Source of the DNA: Lumnitzera littorea
Lineage: Eukaryota; Streptophyta; Magnoliopsida; Myrtales; Combretaceae
Assembly (NCBI GenBank): GCA_024138015.1
Contig: JAMXBB010000004.1
Location: 113,903,223-113,967,222 of the forward strand
Direction: 5' to 3'
DNA: 64,000 nt
The stretch's first letter is position 1, and every line of letters starts with the position of its first letter. The translations under genes and the position numbers were made by a program. This document shows, piece by piece, positions 47,503 to 59,735 of this stretch. A model generated the notes under the pieces. The model did not search any database. It was not told the DNA's origin and saw nothing but the letters and a program-made list of their open reading frames with translations.

Positions 47503-50500
47503 TGTCACGCCCTGAAACGGCAAAATCGTAACAGCCCCGCTATGTAAACCATTCTAAGATAGAAGTTGGCCTTACAACCACTATCGTAGACCTAATCTAG
47601 ACAAGGCGTCCATGACTAACTCACTTTAAAGTAAATAGTTTGTAATTTAAATAGATCATTTACCTAAGAAAGTGAGGAAATATATATATATATACACTAT
47701 GATTCAGTTATTACAATTAAAGTTTACAATATTTCTCTGTAATATATTTCCTAGTTATTACATTATTCAGACATGAAAAATTCTAAAGTAAAAGCTTAAA
47801 TCTTAAAAATATGTGTTTATTCTTCAAATGTTTTTCCTCACTCCCTAGGATCCAGCAGTTGCTAGCTTCAGAGTAGTTATATGCCGCTTCTTAGCCAGCA
47901 CCTACACGATGTCTATAGGGATGTAAGCAACCATAACTCAATAAGTTAGGATGGAGGACTTAAAACTATACCATAAACACAACAAGGTTATTAATCAACT
48001 TATTAGTTGCAATGCATGTTCAAGCAAATGCCATCGCACGATGTTGTCCGGCTCGTCGTGAGATTAGAGAAATTGCACCTGCTTTAATCCAGGTTAAGGA
48101 GTTGCCATTAATGCAACAGCTTACGACTAAACCTAAGCTTATGCAATGGAGATCTCGCTCTTCTTACGACTACCTTCGAACCATTGACTTCACCCCCGTT
48201 GCGACCCTCTCACCTGTCACTTAGTTCGACTAAGGATGAAGAAGGGACCCTTTGCAATCCTATGCTATCCCTTTCGAAGGGGTCGGTATTTGACCGGAGA
48301 ATCTTAAGTTTCCCCTAATGAGTTGCAATACAAGTCTGATTATGATTACAAGTCATATATTTGATTAAGTCCAGTTTAAGGTAATCATTCATTTCATATA
48401 AATCATATAATACATGGCAAAACAATAAACAGAATCATAGCATTATTCATAATCAAACACACACACACAACCAACTATTTAACAAGCACATACACACAAC
48501 CAACTATTTAACAAGCACAACCAAGTATAATCTCAAGCCTCCAAAATACAGCAACGTATTAATCCCAACTTACCTTAACTCTTCGCTCACTCACTCGAGG
48601 TCCGACTCGCTCAGGCCATCGCCGATTATCCCTATAATACAAACGTAGTTTCAGTTTTTCATATAACTATTATAGGTTCGTTTTATCCTATAACGCTTAT
48701 TGTTATGTTTTGTTTAAGGTTTAATATACCTAATTATCTAGGTCTTAAGTCTTTTACAATTATTATAGGTTTGGGGTTAGGTTTGGGTTTGATTTCCGTA
48801 TCGATTTCTAAATTAGGTTCTGGTTTTAGTTTGATTTCTAAGTACTGTTTTATACCCAAACTCTAGAAACTTGTTTTTACTCATAATGTGAAATTAATCA
48901 CTTTACTTCTAGATATCCTAAATACCATAATTACCCCTAGTCAGTATTTTATTATATCTACTACACTTAAATCTTTAATAGTGTACCGAATTTACTTTGA
49001 TATAAGAAATTTTTACATTTTTCATATAATTACATAAATTCAAGTTTCCTATCATATTTATTGTATATTTTTATTATTATCATAATATCAATTTTTATTC
49101 TAATTTTTTTCTATTTATTATATTTCTAATAATTTTGTATTTGTACTATTACTTATTATGTACATAATACACATATAATATTTTTATCACCCTAATTACT
49201 ATCTCCCAACATCAATTATTATTTCAAAATATCTAAATTCATCCTAAATCAGATTTTACTCCTAATTACCCTAATTTACAAAATTAACTTAAAATTTACT
49301 ATTTTTCCCTATTACTCATTTACTACATAATTAGCCTAATAATTACATCTAACACCCTAAATGCTACAAGTATCATACTTCATTAGATTTCAACATCCTA
49401 AAACATATAATTATTCACTAAATCAATAATTAATCATTTAATTACTTAATTAACCCTAAATTACCCATTTTATGCCTCATTTTAAGGCCTAAAAATTATC
49501 TAAAAATTTTAAAAATTAATTTTTGAAAACGGGTTTCATAGCACTGTTCTATATCATTTAAGTAGTCTATACAAAAAATTTGGGTTCAAAACTACACTCT
49601 TAAGGTCATTTATTTCTAAACTAAAACATGTTCGGTTTTACATGATTTCTTAAGGACCATATATCACAAGACATATTTTCATCAAAATAATATTTTTCCT
49701 AAAAACTACATATAAAAATATTCCAGAATAACAAAATTCCTAATTTTCTAAGAATATTTATTATTTTTTACAAAATTACACAAAATCGGACTAGAAATCG
49801 AACTCACCGATTTGGGTAGCTCCAGCCACCGCTGGCCACCATGGCTTTGTCAACAGGTCCAGGCACTGCCACCACTTTGTGGTGGTGGTGGCCGTCCACT
49901 CCCAGCTGCTCATCTGGTGTTGGTTCCCCTTTATGGCCTTAATTACATAGTTTTTTCTTATTTTTTTTCTAACCTTAATTTTTCTCTCAATTTTGCCTCT
50001 CCCTATTTTTCTCACTCTTCAAACTGACCAAATGAGCTTCTAAAATTTTCTTGCTATTTATAAAGCTTTAGGGAAATTATTGTGCATTAAGTTGATTAGA
50101 CAATTACTTTATCTCCTTCCAATTTGACTTTTGTGTTGTTCTAATTTAATTGGCTAATTTTTTTCTTATTTTCCCCAGCTGTCATGACCTATATCTGGAT
50201 CATTCCTTATTTTTCTTGATTTTTCCTTAATTAATTTTTTAATTTTATTTAATTATTTAGTATTATTTTAGCATATTTCACATATTTTAAGTAATTACGC
50301 GTATTTCTACCTACATGTAAATTCATGCATAGTATAAATAAATATTCCTAAATATTATTTAGGTCATTTTATGATTTTTTGTATACATATAATTTATCTC
50401 TAACGATTCGTTAATTATCAAAATGCATTTTACGTATTTACAATAAATAACGAGTTATATATTTAAAATTTGGAATTTTTATATTCTTTTATTTTATTGT

Positions 50501-50624
50501 TTATTTTCTTAAATTCAAACTTATGGGATCATTTTTATTAATATTTCTGGCTTCACTTATAATTTAGGCTTAATCGGATCTTTCAGCCGATCGAAACCTT
50601 GAGTGACTGGTTGTGAGGTTTACA
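47503..50624 (-). mobile_element. Solo LTR, family A (copy A2), 3122 bp
   Basis: It has clean ends: TGTCACGCCCTGAAACGG on the left and TTGTGAGGTTTACA on the right, flanked by perfect ATAAC duplications. On the minus strand this reads TGTAAACCTC to GGGCGTGACA, the terminal style of plant Ty3/gypsy LTRs that precede a tRNA-Met PBS. A TATA box lies at 50054-50062 (minus) and a GTGAGT donor at 49802-49807 (minus). No internal sequence or second LTR is present, so it arose by LTR-LTR recombination after insertion. The open frames at 48012-48224 and 49791-50027 are not genes. Confidence 0.9.
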
Positions 50625-50629
50625 ATAAC
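50625..50629. other. Target-site duplication, right (ATAAC)
   Basis: Exact copy of 47498-47502 following the TTTACA end of A2. Confidence 0.9.
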
Positions 50630-51640
50630 CATAGTTAGATATAGTTTAGGGTTTTTCATATTTAATTAAGTTAATCAAGCCCATTGGATCATTTTATTTA
50701 ATTAATTTACGATTTTTAATGGTTGGAATCAATTATCGCTAATCGATTACGATTTCAAAAGGCAAATTAAGGGCTATTCTAGCAATTTAGTGAATTATCA
50801 GTAATTACTTAATAATATAGCTATATAATTAGAGTTTATTAATTAAATTAGGGCTTTTAACACTAAATTATTATTTCTAATTCATTTTAGGGCTTCTCTC
50901 ATTTTAAGGTTTTATAAAGGTTTGAGGGCTTTGAAGGTATGCTTATGATTTTAGCATTATTTTTGGAGAAAATGTATCTTTGGGGTAAATTAGTAATCCC
51001 ATTAATTTATTACTTTAATTGACTTAATTTGATTGATCATTATCATTTGTAGATATCTCTTGCCATTCATTATTGAGTTTATGCAATTTACGTAATTCAA
51101 GTGAAATGTTTCCATTTAGAGTTTTCATTGCGATTGAAGTTTAATCTAAGGTTTCACAACTTTAGGGTTTAGGATTTAGGGTTTAAGGTTTTGAGTTTTC
51201 ATTTTATTTGGATTTTTAATTTATAGTCATGCGTACTTGGGTTCAAAGTCTTTGTAAGCTATTAGGATTTATAAAACTTTATCTTTAGGATTTTTCGAGT
51301 TCGTTTTTAAGGCTCCAATTTAAAATTTTCTTGATTTTAATTTCTTCGGTCTGATTGAGCCTAAGGAATACCATTAGTTCTTCGAATTCGATTTTAAGTA
51401 TAAAATATAAAATTTACAGGGTTTACAGAACATGAGTTTGATTTTATACTCAAAAGGCTAAATCAACGAGGTTTACAATTAAAACTTAGGTTAGAAACTA
51501 TTGAGCAAAAACCTATACTAGGTCAAAACTTTAACTAGAATGCACCTTACTTAACTAATACCTAAACATACTTAAATGTTCACAATAAACACATATGTTA
51601 TATATTAGATGGAAACTAACAATGTTATCACGAATTGAGG
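50630..51640 (-). repeat. Long LTR, family C (copy C2), right part
   Basis: This continues C2 beyond the A2 insertion. ATTATCGCTAATCGATTACGATT near 50730 matches ATTATCCCTAATTATTCGTTAGCGATT near 43805 in D1, and both are followed by TTAGGGTTTT-rich sequence. No gene. Confidence 0.5.
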
Positions 51641-52579
51641 GGGCTAGTCATCGTAGGGGCCGTATACCGTACTGTTGAGCTTAGTTTTTTCACCTCCCAG
51701 TTTTTTTATAAATTAGGTCTTCTTTAAACCGATCAGTATTAAATCTTACTCATTTAATATAAACCCTTAACTAGGGTATAAGGAAAACTAATTTTTTATA
51801 TCTTCAAATCATTTTGAAGTCATTACCTAACCGGAGTTGAGAAAAAAAGTTAAGTTATAATCAATTGGGTAGATTGGTTTTAATTTAGCCACTAATCTTT
51901 CAATAAAAAATTGATTTTGAAAAAGGGTTTTAAAATAAGAGATTTGAATTCAAGGGTTAGGAATTTTAAACCCATAGGGGTACCATTAACTTTCTAAATT
52001 TAAAATTAAACTTAAAAATTACCTTTCAATTTTGTGAAATAAAACTCAATTATTAGTTACTCTTATTGGATAAATGAAATAATCTAAACTAAAAAAAAAA
52101 AAAACAAGGAACATTAGGATTTTTCTTTTATTTTTATCGTTGTCTAGTCGATGCTTACGTACTCACTATTCGGGATCAAACATATGTAGTTCTTTTTGTA
52201 AAACTTTTAGCAGGTTGATTTTGTTTTAATTTGAAAACAATTGAGTTTATATTTTACTCAATTTGATTTATTTAAGGAAATTTCTAAAAAAGGAAGATCC
52301 TAAATTAGATTTTTATTTTTTTGGAAAATTCTAAAAAAAGTCTTAACTTTAAAAAAATCCAATTATATATTTTTTTATTTTAGAAAACCTGATTTTTCTA
52401 AGTGTAAAAAAAAACAATCTTTATTCCTTAACTCATTTACTTTTTTATTTTTACTTTTGTTTTATTTTTATTTTTTTAATTTTATTTTATTATTATTTTT
52501 ATCTATTAAACTAAATATAAATAAATAAATGAATGAACTACTTTCTCTTTTCCTTTTTTTTCTTTTTTATTTTTTCTTT

Positions 52580-54851
52580 TCTTAACCTTCGAACCAATGC
52601 CTTCATCCTCACCGTGACCTCCTTTCTTATCACTTAATTTGACTAAGGATAAGGAAAAAACTATTATGCTATCCAGCACTATCTTTTTCGAAGGTATCAA
52701 TATTTTGTTGGAGAATCCTAATAATCCCCTAAAGGATTGCAATGCATGATAAATTAGGATATTATGGTTGATTAGGATTATGTTCAATTTAGGGTATTCA
52801 AACAATTCCATACCAATCCACTCAAAACAATCATCAACCATAACACAGATTTCAGCACGAAATCAGATATGTAAGCACATGCATAAAACTACTTACAATC
52901 ACAATCATACACAATCTTAAGTCTTCGAGTACTCTAAAATAGTACTCCAAATATGATAAAGTATTAAACTCAACTTACTTGAAATCCTCGATCAGTTGCT
53001 CGCTCGCTCACTCAATCAATTGTAGGTTGACTCACTTCCATATATCCTACAATGTAAATGTGCTTTTTAGTATTTATACTTTAATGATACATATTCTAGG
53101 TTTTGATTTAACTCAATTCTCCTTATACACTTACTATTTAATAACAATTCATTCTACATTAGTTCGAGGTTTGGTTTTCGAATATGATTCCTATTCAGAC
53201 TCTAAATCGGTTCCAACTACGAGTAAATCCTAAAATATGTTTTAATCCCTAATGTGATATTAATCACATCAAGCTCAAGTATCGTAATATCATGCTAGGT
53301 CTTAATTTAATATTCCAACTCACTCGGTACACTCTAATCCTGATTAGTATATCGGGTTTACTCCCGATACCCGATATGAGAAGATTTTACATTTTTCGTA
53401 TAAATATCTAAAATTAAGTTTTATACCAGATTTAATACGTATTAATATTATCATTATATTTTTTTAATTTAACCCATTATTTTATAATTATTATAATTTC
53501 AATTGTATATATTATCAAATAATTCATATTTATTACATAATACCAGTGATAATTGCATTTAATACTCCAAGTACTATGATTATGTTACCATATCAGAAAT
53601 CAACGTCCCTAAACATATAATTACCCTCTAAACCAGTGATTAGTTACTTAATTAATCTGAAATTACTCATTTTTCTCATCATTTTCGGGCTTAAAAATTT
53701 AGAAAATTAATTTTTGAAAAAGAACTTCATGGCATTATTCAATATTACTTAAGCAGTTTATAGAAAAAAAAAGTTCAGTTCAAAACAATACTTTTAAACC
53801 TATTTATTTCTAATTCAAATCATGCATGGTTTTGCTCAATTTCTTAAGCACCTTATGTTTATAGATGTAATTAAAATTAATTACTATTTTTCCCTAAATC
53901 TACATATAATAAAACATTAGAATAACAAAATTCATAATTTTTTGGGTAAAATTAATAATTTTAATAAATTTTGCAAAATCTAACTAAATTTAAGACTCAC
54001 CTAGTTCTTGAACTTCCGACCACTAAAACCAATCTAAGGCTTGTCAGTCGGTGTAGATGTTAGGTTTGGAGTGGGGTGGTGGTTGTGGTTCAGTTCCAGG
54101 TAGTGGTGATCCGTGGGTTCGGCCTAATTGCTATAATTATACAATGTTGTATAATTTTTTTAAAACCCTAATTTTTCTCTCAAATTTTTTACCCTCTCAA
54201 TTTTTCTACCCTTTTAACTGTCCAAATGATCTTCTATAATTGTTTTTGCTATTTATAGGGTTGTTGGTGAATTATGGTGCATTAATTAGATAAGATAAAG
54301 CCCATATCTCATTCTTTTTGCCTTTTCAAGTGTTTAAATTTAATTGGTCTAAATTTTTTTCTTATTTCCCCTAGTTGCCACGACCCAATTCTGGATTAAT
54401 CTCAACCTTTCTAATTTTTTTCTTTGATTTTTTTATAATTTTATTTAATTATTTAGCAATTTTCTAGTAAATTTTGGGCAATTTAGGTAATTTCGCATAA
54501 TTCTACCGATGCGTAAATACACGTAGAGTATAAGTAAATACTCTTAAATATTATTTAGATCATTCTATAATTTTTAGTGTGCATATAATTTATCTCTAGT
54601 GATTTATTAATTATCGGAATATATTTTACGCATTTTCAATAATTAACAAGTAATATACTTAAAATTTGAAAATTTTATATTCTATCATTTTATTACTTAT
54701 TTTCTTAAATTTAAACTTACGAGGTTACTTTTACTAATATTTCCAACTTTATTTTATAATTGAGGCTTGATTGGATCCTTTAGCTGATTGCTCTAAACTT
54801 TGTGTATTAAGTTCGATTCTACAATTACATAGTTTATATCTAGGGCTTGCA
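52580..54851 (-). repeat. Truncated long LTR, family A (copy A3), inside B3
   Basis: It begins abruptly at CCTTCGAACCAATGCCTTC (matching 48173 in A2) and ends CTAGGGCTTGCA, matching the A1/A2 right ends. It keeps the minus-strand TATA box (54249-54257) and the GTGAGT donor (53996-54001). The first 670 bp of the family A LTR are missing, so the original target duplication cannot be tested. Confidence 0.7.
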
Positions 54852-54936
54852 GTTCTTGACTAGGAAAGAGGAGGAAATCAAGGGAAAGGGAAAGAAAGAG
54901 AAGGGAAAGAGAGAGAAAACGCGAACGTGGCTTGTC

Positions 54937-54950
54937 ACGTGGCGCCACGT
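54937..54950. promoter_or_regulatory. ACGTGGCGCCACGT palindrome in LTR B3
   Basis: A perfect 14-bp palindrome made of two CACGTGGC-type (G-box/ABRE-like) half-sites, 5' of the B3 tRNA-like module. In B2 the equivalent place has decayed to GCGCCAACATGGAGCCAC. A bZIP-binding role is inference. Confidence 0.35.
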
Positions 54951-55044
54951 CAACATACGCCATTCCGATGACACGTAGTGTAATGAGATCCTCACATGTA
55001 ACAATTCCTCATTATCTAAAGATAAAAAAAAAAAAAAAAAAAAA

Positions 55045-55130
55045 CTTTGCATACCGTCACCAAGATTCAAACCCTTAAACTCATGCTCAAATCTAATGCC
55101 ATATCCAAATGCTTATCTATTAGGCCGTTG
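55045..55130 (-). repeat. tRNA-like A/B-box module in LTR B3, next to poly(A)
   Basis: On the minus strand, GGCCTAATAGATAAGC (55111-55126) precedes GGTTTGAATCT (55063-55073), like the A and B boxes of a tRNA promoter. About 20 T residues (minus) follow at 55025-55044. Plant SINEs of the Au type end in poly(T), so an old SINE captured by the LTR is plausible. Confidence 0.45.
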
Positions 55131-55720
55131 GTATGCGCCTTGTCTGTATGTGCAATTAAGATCAAGTCAACTTAGGCTAAAATTAAATTTAAGTTTAAGC
55201 CTAACAATCCAACTTCTAAACTTATTTTAAAATTAAAAAATCTACGTTATTATTTTCTAAATTCCCTAAAATCTTTTTTCTTTCAATTTTTCAATTTTTT
55301 TTATTTTTTGATTTTCTAAATTTTTTCAACTTTTTTTTTATTTCTAAATTTCTTATCTTCTGTTTTTCTTTCTAGATTTCCTATTTTTGATATTTTTTTC
55401 AAATTTCTTATTTTTTTGTACTTTTTCTAATTTTTCTAAACTTCCTATTTTCTTAATTTTTTAATTTTTGGATTTTCTTTAATTTTCTATTTTTTGTGTT
55501 TTTCCTAATTTAGGACCCCTTGAGAAAATAAAATAAAAAAATAAATGGGGAGACAAAAATTGAGTGTCTATAGCTGTCCTTCTTTATAATAAAGTTTAAA
55601 CAAAATTTTGTCACAAAAATAAAGAGACATTATTTTTGCCCTTGAGATGACTTTAAAATGACTAATTACTTATCTTAGACTTAATCTACTAGGTATTTGA
55701 TGATGAAATGTCACTTGGTC

Positions 55721-56310
55721 ATGCCTCTTTAGGCTCACTGACCTAGGTAGGAGTGTCTCTAAGGGATAATCAATTCTACATTGGAATTGATTTGGAGAAC
55801 CTAATCATGCCTCTCTAGGCTTAATAACCTAGGTAAAAGCGTCTCTTGAGGACTAGTAACCCTAAGTTGGGATCAATCCAAAAAACCTGCTTGTGCCTCT
55901 CTAGGCTCACTAACCTAGGTGAGAATGTCTCTCTAGGACTAGTAACCTTAAGTTGGGATCGATCTAATGAACCTGGTTATACCTTACTGGGCTCAATAAC
56001 CTAGGCGGAAGCGTATCTTGGGGACTAGCAACCTTAAGTTAGGATTGATCTAAAGGACCTGGTCGTGTCTCACTAAGCTCACTAACTTAGGCAGAAGTGT
56101 CTCTCGAGGACTAGCAACTTTAAGTTGGGATCAATCTAAAGCACTTAGTTGTGCCTTATTAGACTTACTAACCTAGGTGGTAGCATCTCTTGAGAACTAG
56201 TAACCCTAAGTTGGGATCGATCTAAAGAACCTGGCCATGCCTCTCTAAACTTACTAACCTAGGCGGGAGTATCTTTTGGGACTAGCAACCTTAAACTTAG
56301 TCTTAATGTT
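55721..56310 (+). repeat. 86-bp tandem repeat, seven units
   Basis: The word ATGCCTCTCTAGGCTCACTA or a variant starts at 55721, 55807, 55893, 55979, 56065, 56151 and 56237: exactly 86 bp each time. Units carry ACCTAGG, GTCTCT...GGACTAGTAAC and TAAGTTGGGATCGATCTAA. The register is perfect while bases diverge, so expansion is old but indels were not fixed until the last unit, which is shorter. It lies between the gag remnant and LTR B3, where Tat/Ogre elements often carry tandem repeats. Confidence 0.9.
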
Positions 56311-56530
56311 ATGCCTTATAGGCTTGCTAAAAGCAACCAATGAAGAGAAGTGCCCTACGAGCTTGCTAAGAGAAACTTGGCGAAGGGAAATGCCTTATGG
56401 GCTCACTTAAGAGAATTTAGTGAATATCTTATGGGCTTGCTAAAAGAAAATGATAAAGGGAAGTGTCCTATGGGCTTACTCGAGAGAATTTGGTGAACAT
56501 AAATGCCTTATGGGCTTGCTAAAGATCTTG
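56311..56530 (+). repeat. 36-40-bp tandem repeat, about six units
   Basis: ATGCCTTATGGGCTTGCTAA or a variant starts at 56311, 56350, 56390, 56426, 56463 and 56503. It follows the 86-bp array directly and shares the opening ATGCC..., suggesting that one array seeded the other. Confidence 0.85.
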
Positions 56531-58160
56531 AAGATAGTTTAATGGATGGAAGGTAGGATTGCCCTTTTAAGAGCTAGCTAGGACTGAACATATCTAAAAC
56601 AATACTTGATTTGAGGAAAATCCTTTATGTTAAACTCTTTAGTGAAAACCATTTACGTTAACAAAGACATTGGAATGGATTGAAAACTTGGCCACTTAGG
56701 CCGACATGGACTTAGAATAAAGATACTTTTTCTCTCTTTTTCTTTTTCTCTTTTTTTTTTCCATCTTTCTCTCTCTCTCTCTCTCTCTTTTCTTTTTATT
56801 TTTAGTTTGCTAACAAGTAAAGTATCTTTCCTTAATAATTACACGGGGCCTCTTATGATCCCCCTAACTTGGATGCCAAGCCGCTTGGTAGGGCCTTATG
56901 ATTTCAAACACTATTACTTTTTAATGAAAAAGTAACTCATGACTAGTTTAGTGAAAAAGGACCTCCTTGCAAACTCTTAGCTCAAATTACACTCTTGACT
57001 ATAGTCCTAAAATTATAGTCTATTTTGCATGTCATACGCTTTGATCAATCCACTAAATCTTCTTCAGTTTGAATTTAGGCTTTTAGTATAAAGGTTTCAA
57101 AAGGGACTAATGAAGAAGCTTATTTTGAAAGAAATATTAATCCCAGGTGTACAAGTCAAAAACCTTAGGAAAAATTTAAAATATACTTGCCCTAATTTCA
57201 AAAACGACTTTTATTAAAGATAAATTACCTTTTAAGATCAAAAGAGCTTTTACTTATGTAGGGATGGTATTATGGGTGGGAAGGCCTTGTGTGATTAAGT
57301 AAGAGAGGTTTTAAAGTGTTAAAGTAGATATGGAGATGTTGGGTTTCTGGGCTTTAGAGCATGATTTAGGGCCTTGTGTTTCTTAGGGCTTTTTGGGCTC
57401 GAATTTCCTGCCTATTGATTCAATTTGCTACCTCTATTAGGATATGATATATCTCTTAGGGCTTTTGTCTTACACTCAAGCCCAATTCTTCAACCTCTTT
57501 TCTTTATCTTTCTCTTTTCTTTTTTGTTGTTATTACTTTGCCTCACTGTTTGCTTGCTATTCTTTCTTTTCTTTTGGCTTCAAGAGTGTAATAAGTTTGA
57601 GGTGTTTAAAAGGATATGGCTCTTCTTCATTTCAAAAGAAAAATAACTTATCAAAAATAAAAGTTACTTTTCAATTTAATGTCATTGAAGCAAGCATAAA
57701 CCAATTTGAATCTTCTCTCCTCATCAATGATCCCAACCTTCAAATTGCCCTATTTTGGGGTGATTTTTGATAGGGTTTAAATTTGAAAATTCTTCTAATG
57801 GGTCCAATGCGGTGAACAAGAGATGATTGTGTTTAGGATTCGAAAATGAATGCCTAACTTCATTTTAATTTGTGTATCACATTTAAAGTGGACCTCCTTT
57901 AAGAAATGAGTCCAAATTCTCCTTACCATAATGTCTCTCAACTCTCAAAGTATTTCAGGTTAGTATGTGGAAAATAGTTTACCTCTTTTCATTTTAAACC
58001 TTTTAAAAGTGAGTTATCGATTCCTTAAGGAGAATTTATTTGCTCTAATAACATTGCAATCATTCAATTGAAAAGGCAATTGTATTATTCCAACTATTAA
58101 AGACTTTATTAAAAACAACTTTCTTTGCCCTTATTTTAACAAGCATCTAATTACTTGAAA
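56531..58160. other. Internal sequence of the family B element, no coding
   Basis: It holds a (CT)10 run at 56769-56788 and AT-rich sequence. The open frames at 57425-57770 are Phe/Leu-rich translations of pyrimidine tracts. No RT, RNase H or integrase motifs were found on either strand. Confidence 0.45.
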
Positions 58161-58164
58161 CAAC

Positions 58165-58755
58165 CTACAAGCATATCAGAAGTCATTGGTAGGCTCAAAA
58201 GAAATGGAGCTCTAGGTGACTCAATTGGACTATCCCCATGACTTGAAAAAGGACCGACTTGTTGTAGCTCTAGCTGGATAACTTTTGCATTGATCAGGTC
58301 TTGAATCTTGTTCTTCAATCTCCAGCATTTTTCAGTAGAGTGCCCCTTCTAACCCATATGATAGTCGTATCATGCTACTCGGTCAATGCTACGTGGTTTG
58401 TAATTCGGATTAGGGGCTTCATAAGCTATAATCCTTACTACTTTCAAATGATGAATGATTTGAGTAATTGAGATCTTCAATTGAGTAATTGTCTCCTTTA
58501 AGTTCCTTGGGCTTGTTTTTTCTCACTCCTCCTTGGCTTTTTTCTTATTGGGCTCCATTGCTGTTTCTAAATCTGTAATGCTTTTTTGTAGCATGGCTAC
58601 CTTTTCTTCTAAATTCGAGAGTCTCCTTTTCAAGTTTGAATCTTGGGATATTTAGAGAGTAGTGATCATTGGGAACAAGACTTACCATTGTTGGGACATC
58701 TGATGCATCATCTTTTCTAGGGAGGTGAGTTTGTCACCATCCATGTAAACCTAAT
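58165..58755 (-). pseudogene. Tat/Ogre-like gag/ORF1 remnant with zinc-finger-like block
   Basis: Minus-strand translation from about 58755 gives a coiled-coil-like stretch (LKRRLSNLEEKVAMLQ, then SITDLETAMEPNKKKAKEE) ending in a stop. It is followed by YEAPNPNYKPRSIDRVA, then YDYHMG, KGHSTEKCWRLKNKIQDLI and NAKVIQLE. The YH.G..GHSTE.CW.LK.KIQDLI pattern is characteristic of the gag region of Tat-lineage Ty3/gypsy elements. Stops replace residues at two or three places. Polymerase is absent, so the element is internally deleted or non-autonomous. Confidence 0.7.
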
Positions 58756-58759
58756 TGGA

Positions 58760-59576
58760 AGGATTCTTTACCCGTTAGCAACTTTTCTTTTCCTTTTTTT
58801 TTTTTTTAGTGAGAGAGAACGATAAAGCTTTATTTTATAAAAACCAAATAAAGATGGCGAATTTTTTTTTTTTTAATTGCGTTTCCTTGAGTGAGAGAGA
58901 ATGAATGGTCAGATAAGTTCTATTGAAAGACTATCTATAAGGAAGGAAAGAACAAAGAATGATAGAATAAAGAGAAAAATTTTATTTTGGAAAGATTAGA
59001 GTACAGAGAACAAAATAGAAGGGAACCTAAAAATTATTTTTAATGAAACTTAAAATTTATTCAAAGGCCTTTAACTACATCTAAAGTTTCTAATCTAACT
59101 CTCGCAGTTAGGCCTTAATCTTGCCCAGCATTTCTAAAGCCCAATTTATGATCCTCTCGCTTTTTTTTTTCGACTTAAGCTAATAAGGCCCTATTAGAGG
59201 TCTCAACACACCTAACCCTTTGTTTTCAGTAGGTAGCTTCAGCTTGCAGTAGCTGCTCATGGATCCCTAAGGCATTTGGCAATCTATTAACTCTTTGATT
59301 ATTCTCTCGTTGGTTACTTGCCATTCTTAGGTCTACATATTTCATGGACAAGAATCAGTCATTAATGTGACAAAAGATAAAAAACGTAGAAATATATAGA
59401 TGTTAGGATCGTTTGGGTTAATACATTACTCCCTTTAAGTTGCAACCTTACTATTATTTTCAAAGACTTGATTGCATTAAAATTCTTGAACGATTAGTAG
59501 TGTTGCAATTTATTAAGGGTATTGTATTAACTCATGCTTGGAGGGGAGTATATGCAATTAAGGTAATTTTTGAAAA
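58760..59576. other. Leader region of the family B element
   Basis: Between the gag remnant and the damaged 5' LTR (B2). Contains T-runs at 58790-58808 and 58863-58876. No gene and no recognisable PBS; the LTR/PBS junction appears lost at the rearranged stretch 59577-59735. Confidence 0.35.
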
Positions 59577-59735
59577 GATCCTTAAGTTTTATGACCTCAC
59601 TTGTAAAAAAACACTTTCATTGATCACATCATTGAAAAGATCCTTAAGTTTTATGACCTCACTTGTAAAATAAGTTTTATGACCTCACTTTCATTGATCA
59701 CTTTCATTGTAAAAAAAACACTTTCATTTTACTCA
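59577..59735 (+). repeat. Patchwork of short duplications at a rearrangement junction
   Basis: GATCCTTAAGTTTTATGACC plus CTCACTTGTAAAA occurs at 59577-59609 and 59639-59670. TTTTATGACCTCACTT appears a third time from 59673. CACTTTCATTGATCA and ACTTTCATT recur between them. Such overlapping copies are typical of template-switching repair. The stretch marks the broken inner edge of LTR B2. Confidence 0.8.

Larger units (their letters stand above)
51645..55572 (-). repeat. Long LTR, family B (copy B3), interrupted by A3
   Basis: The left part (about 51645-52579) matches B1 from 36085, including CTTACGTACTCACTATTCGG at 52152-52171, and matches B2 over TCTATTAAACT to TTTCTCTTTTCC. The right part (54852-55572) matches B2 at 61026-61681: GGAAAGAGGAGGAAAT, GAAAGAGAAGGGAAAGAGAG, the poly(A) run, and GTGTCTATA at the end. 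The middle is replaced by a family A LTR. It probably serves as the 3' LTR of the minus-oriented element running to B2. Confidence 0.65.

Noticed and set aside
54840..55070. Minus-strand frame starting with poly-Phe
   Set aside because: It crosses the A3/B3 junction and translates the poly(A) run; artefact.
57425..57770. Overlapping plus-strand frames of 73 and 108 codons
   Set aside because: Phe/Leu-rich translation of T-rich tracts inside a retroelement. No motif.
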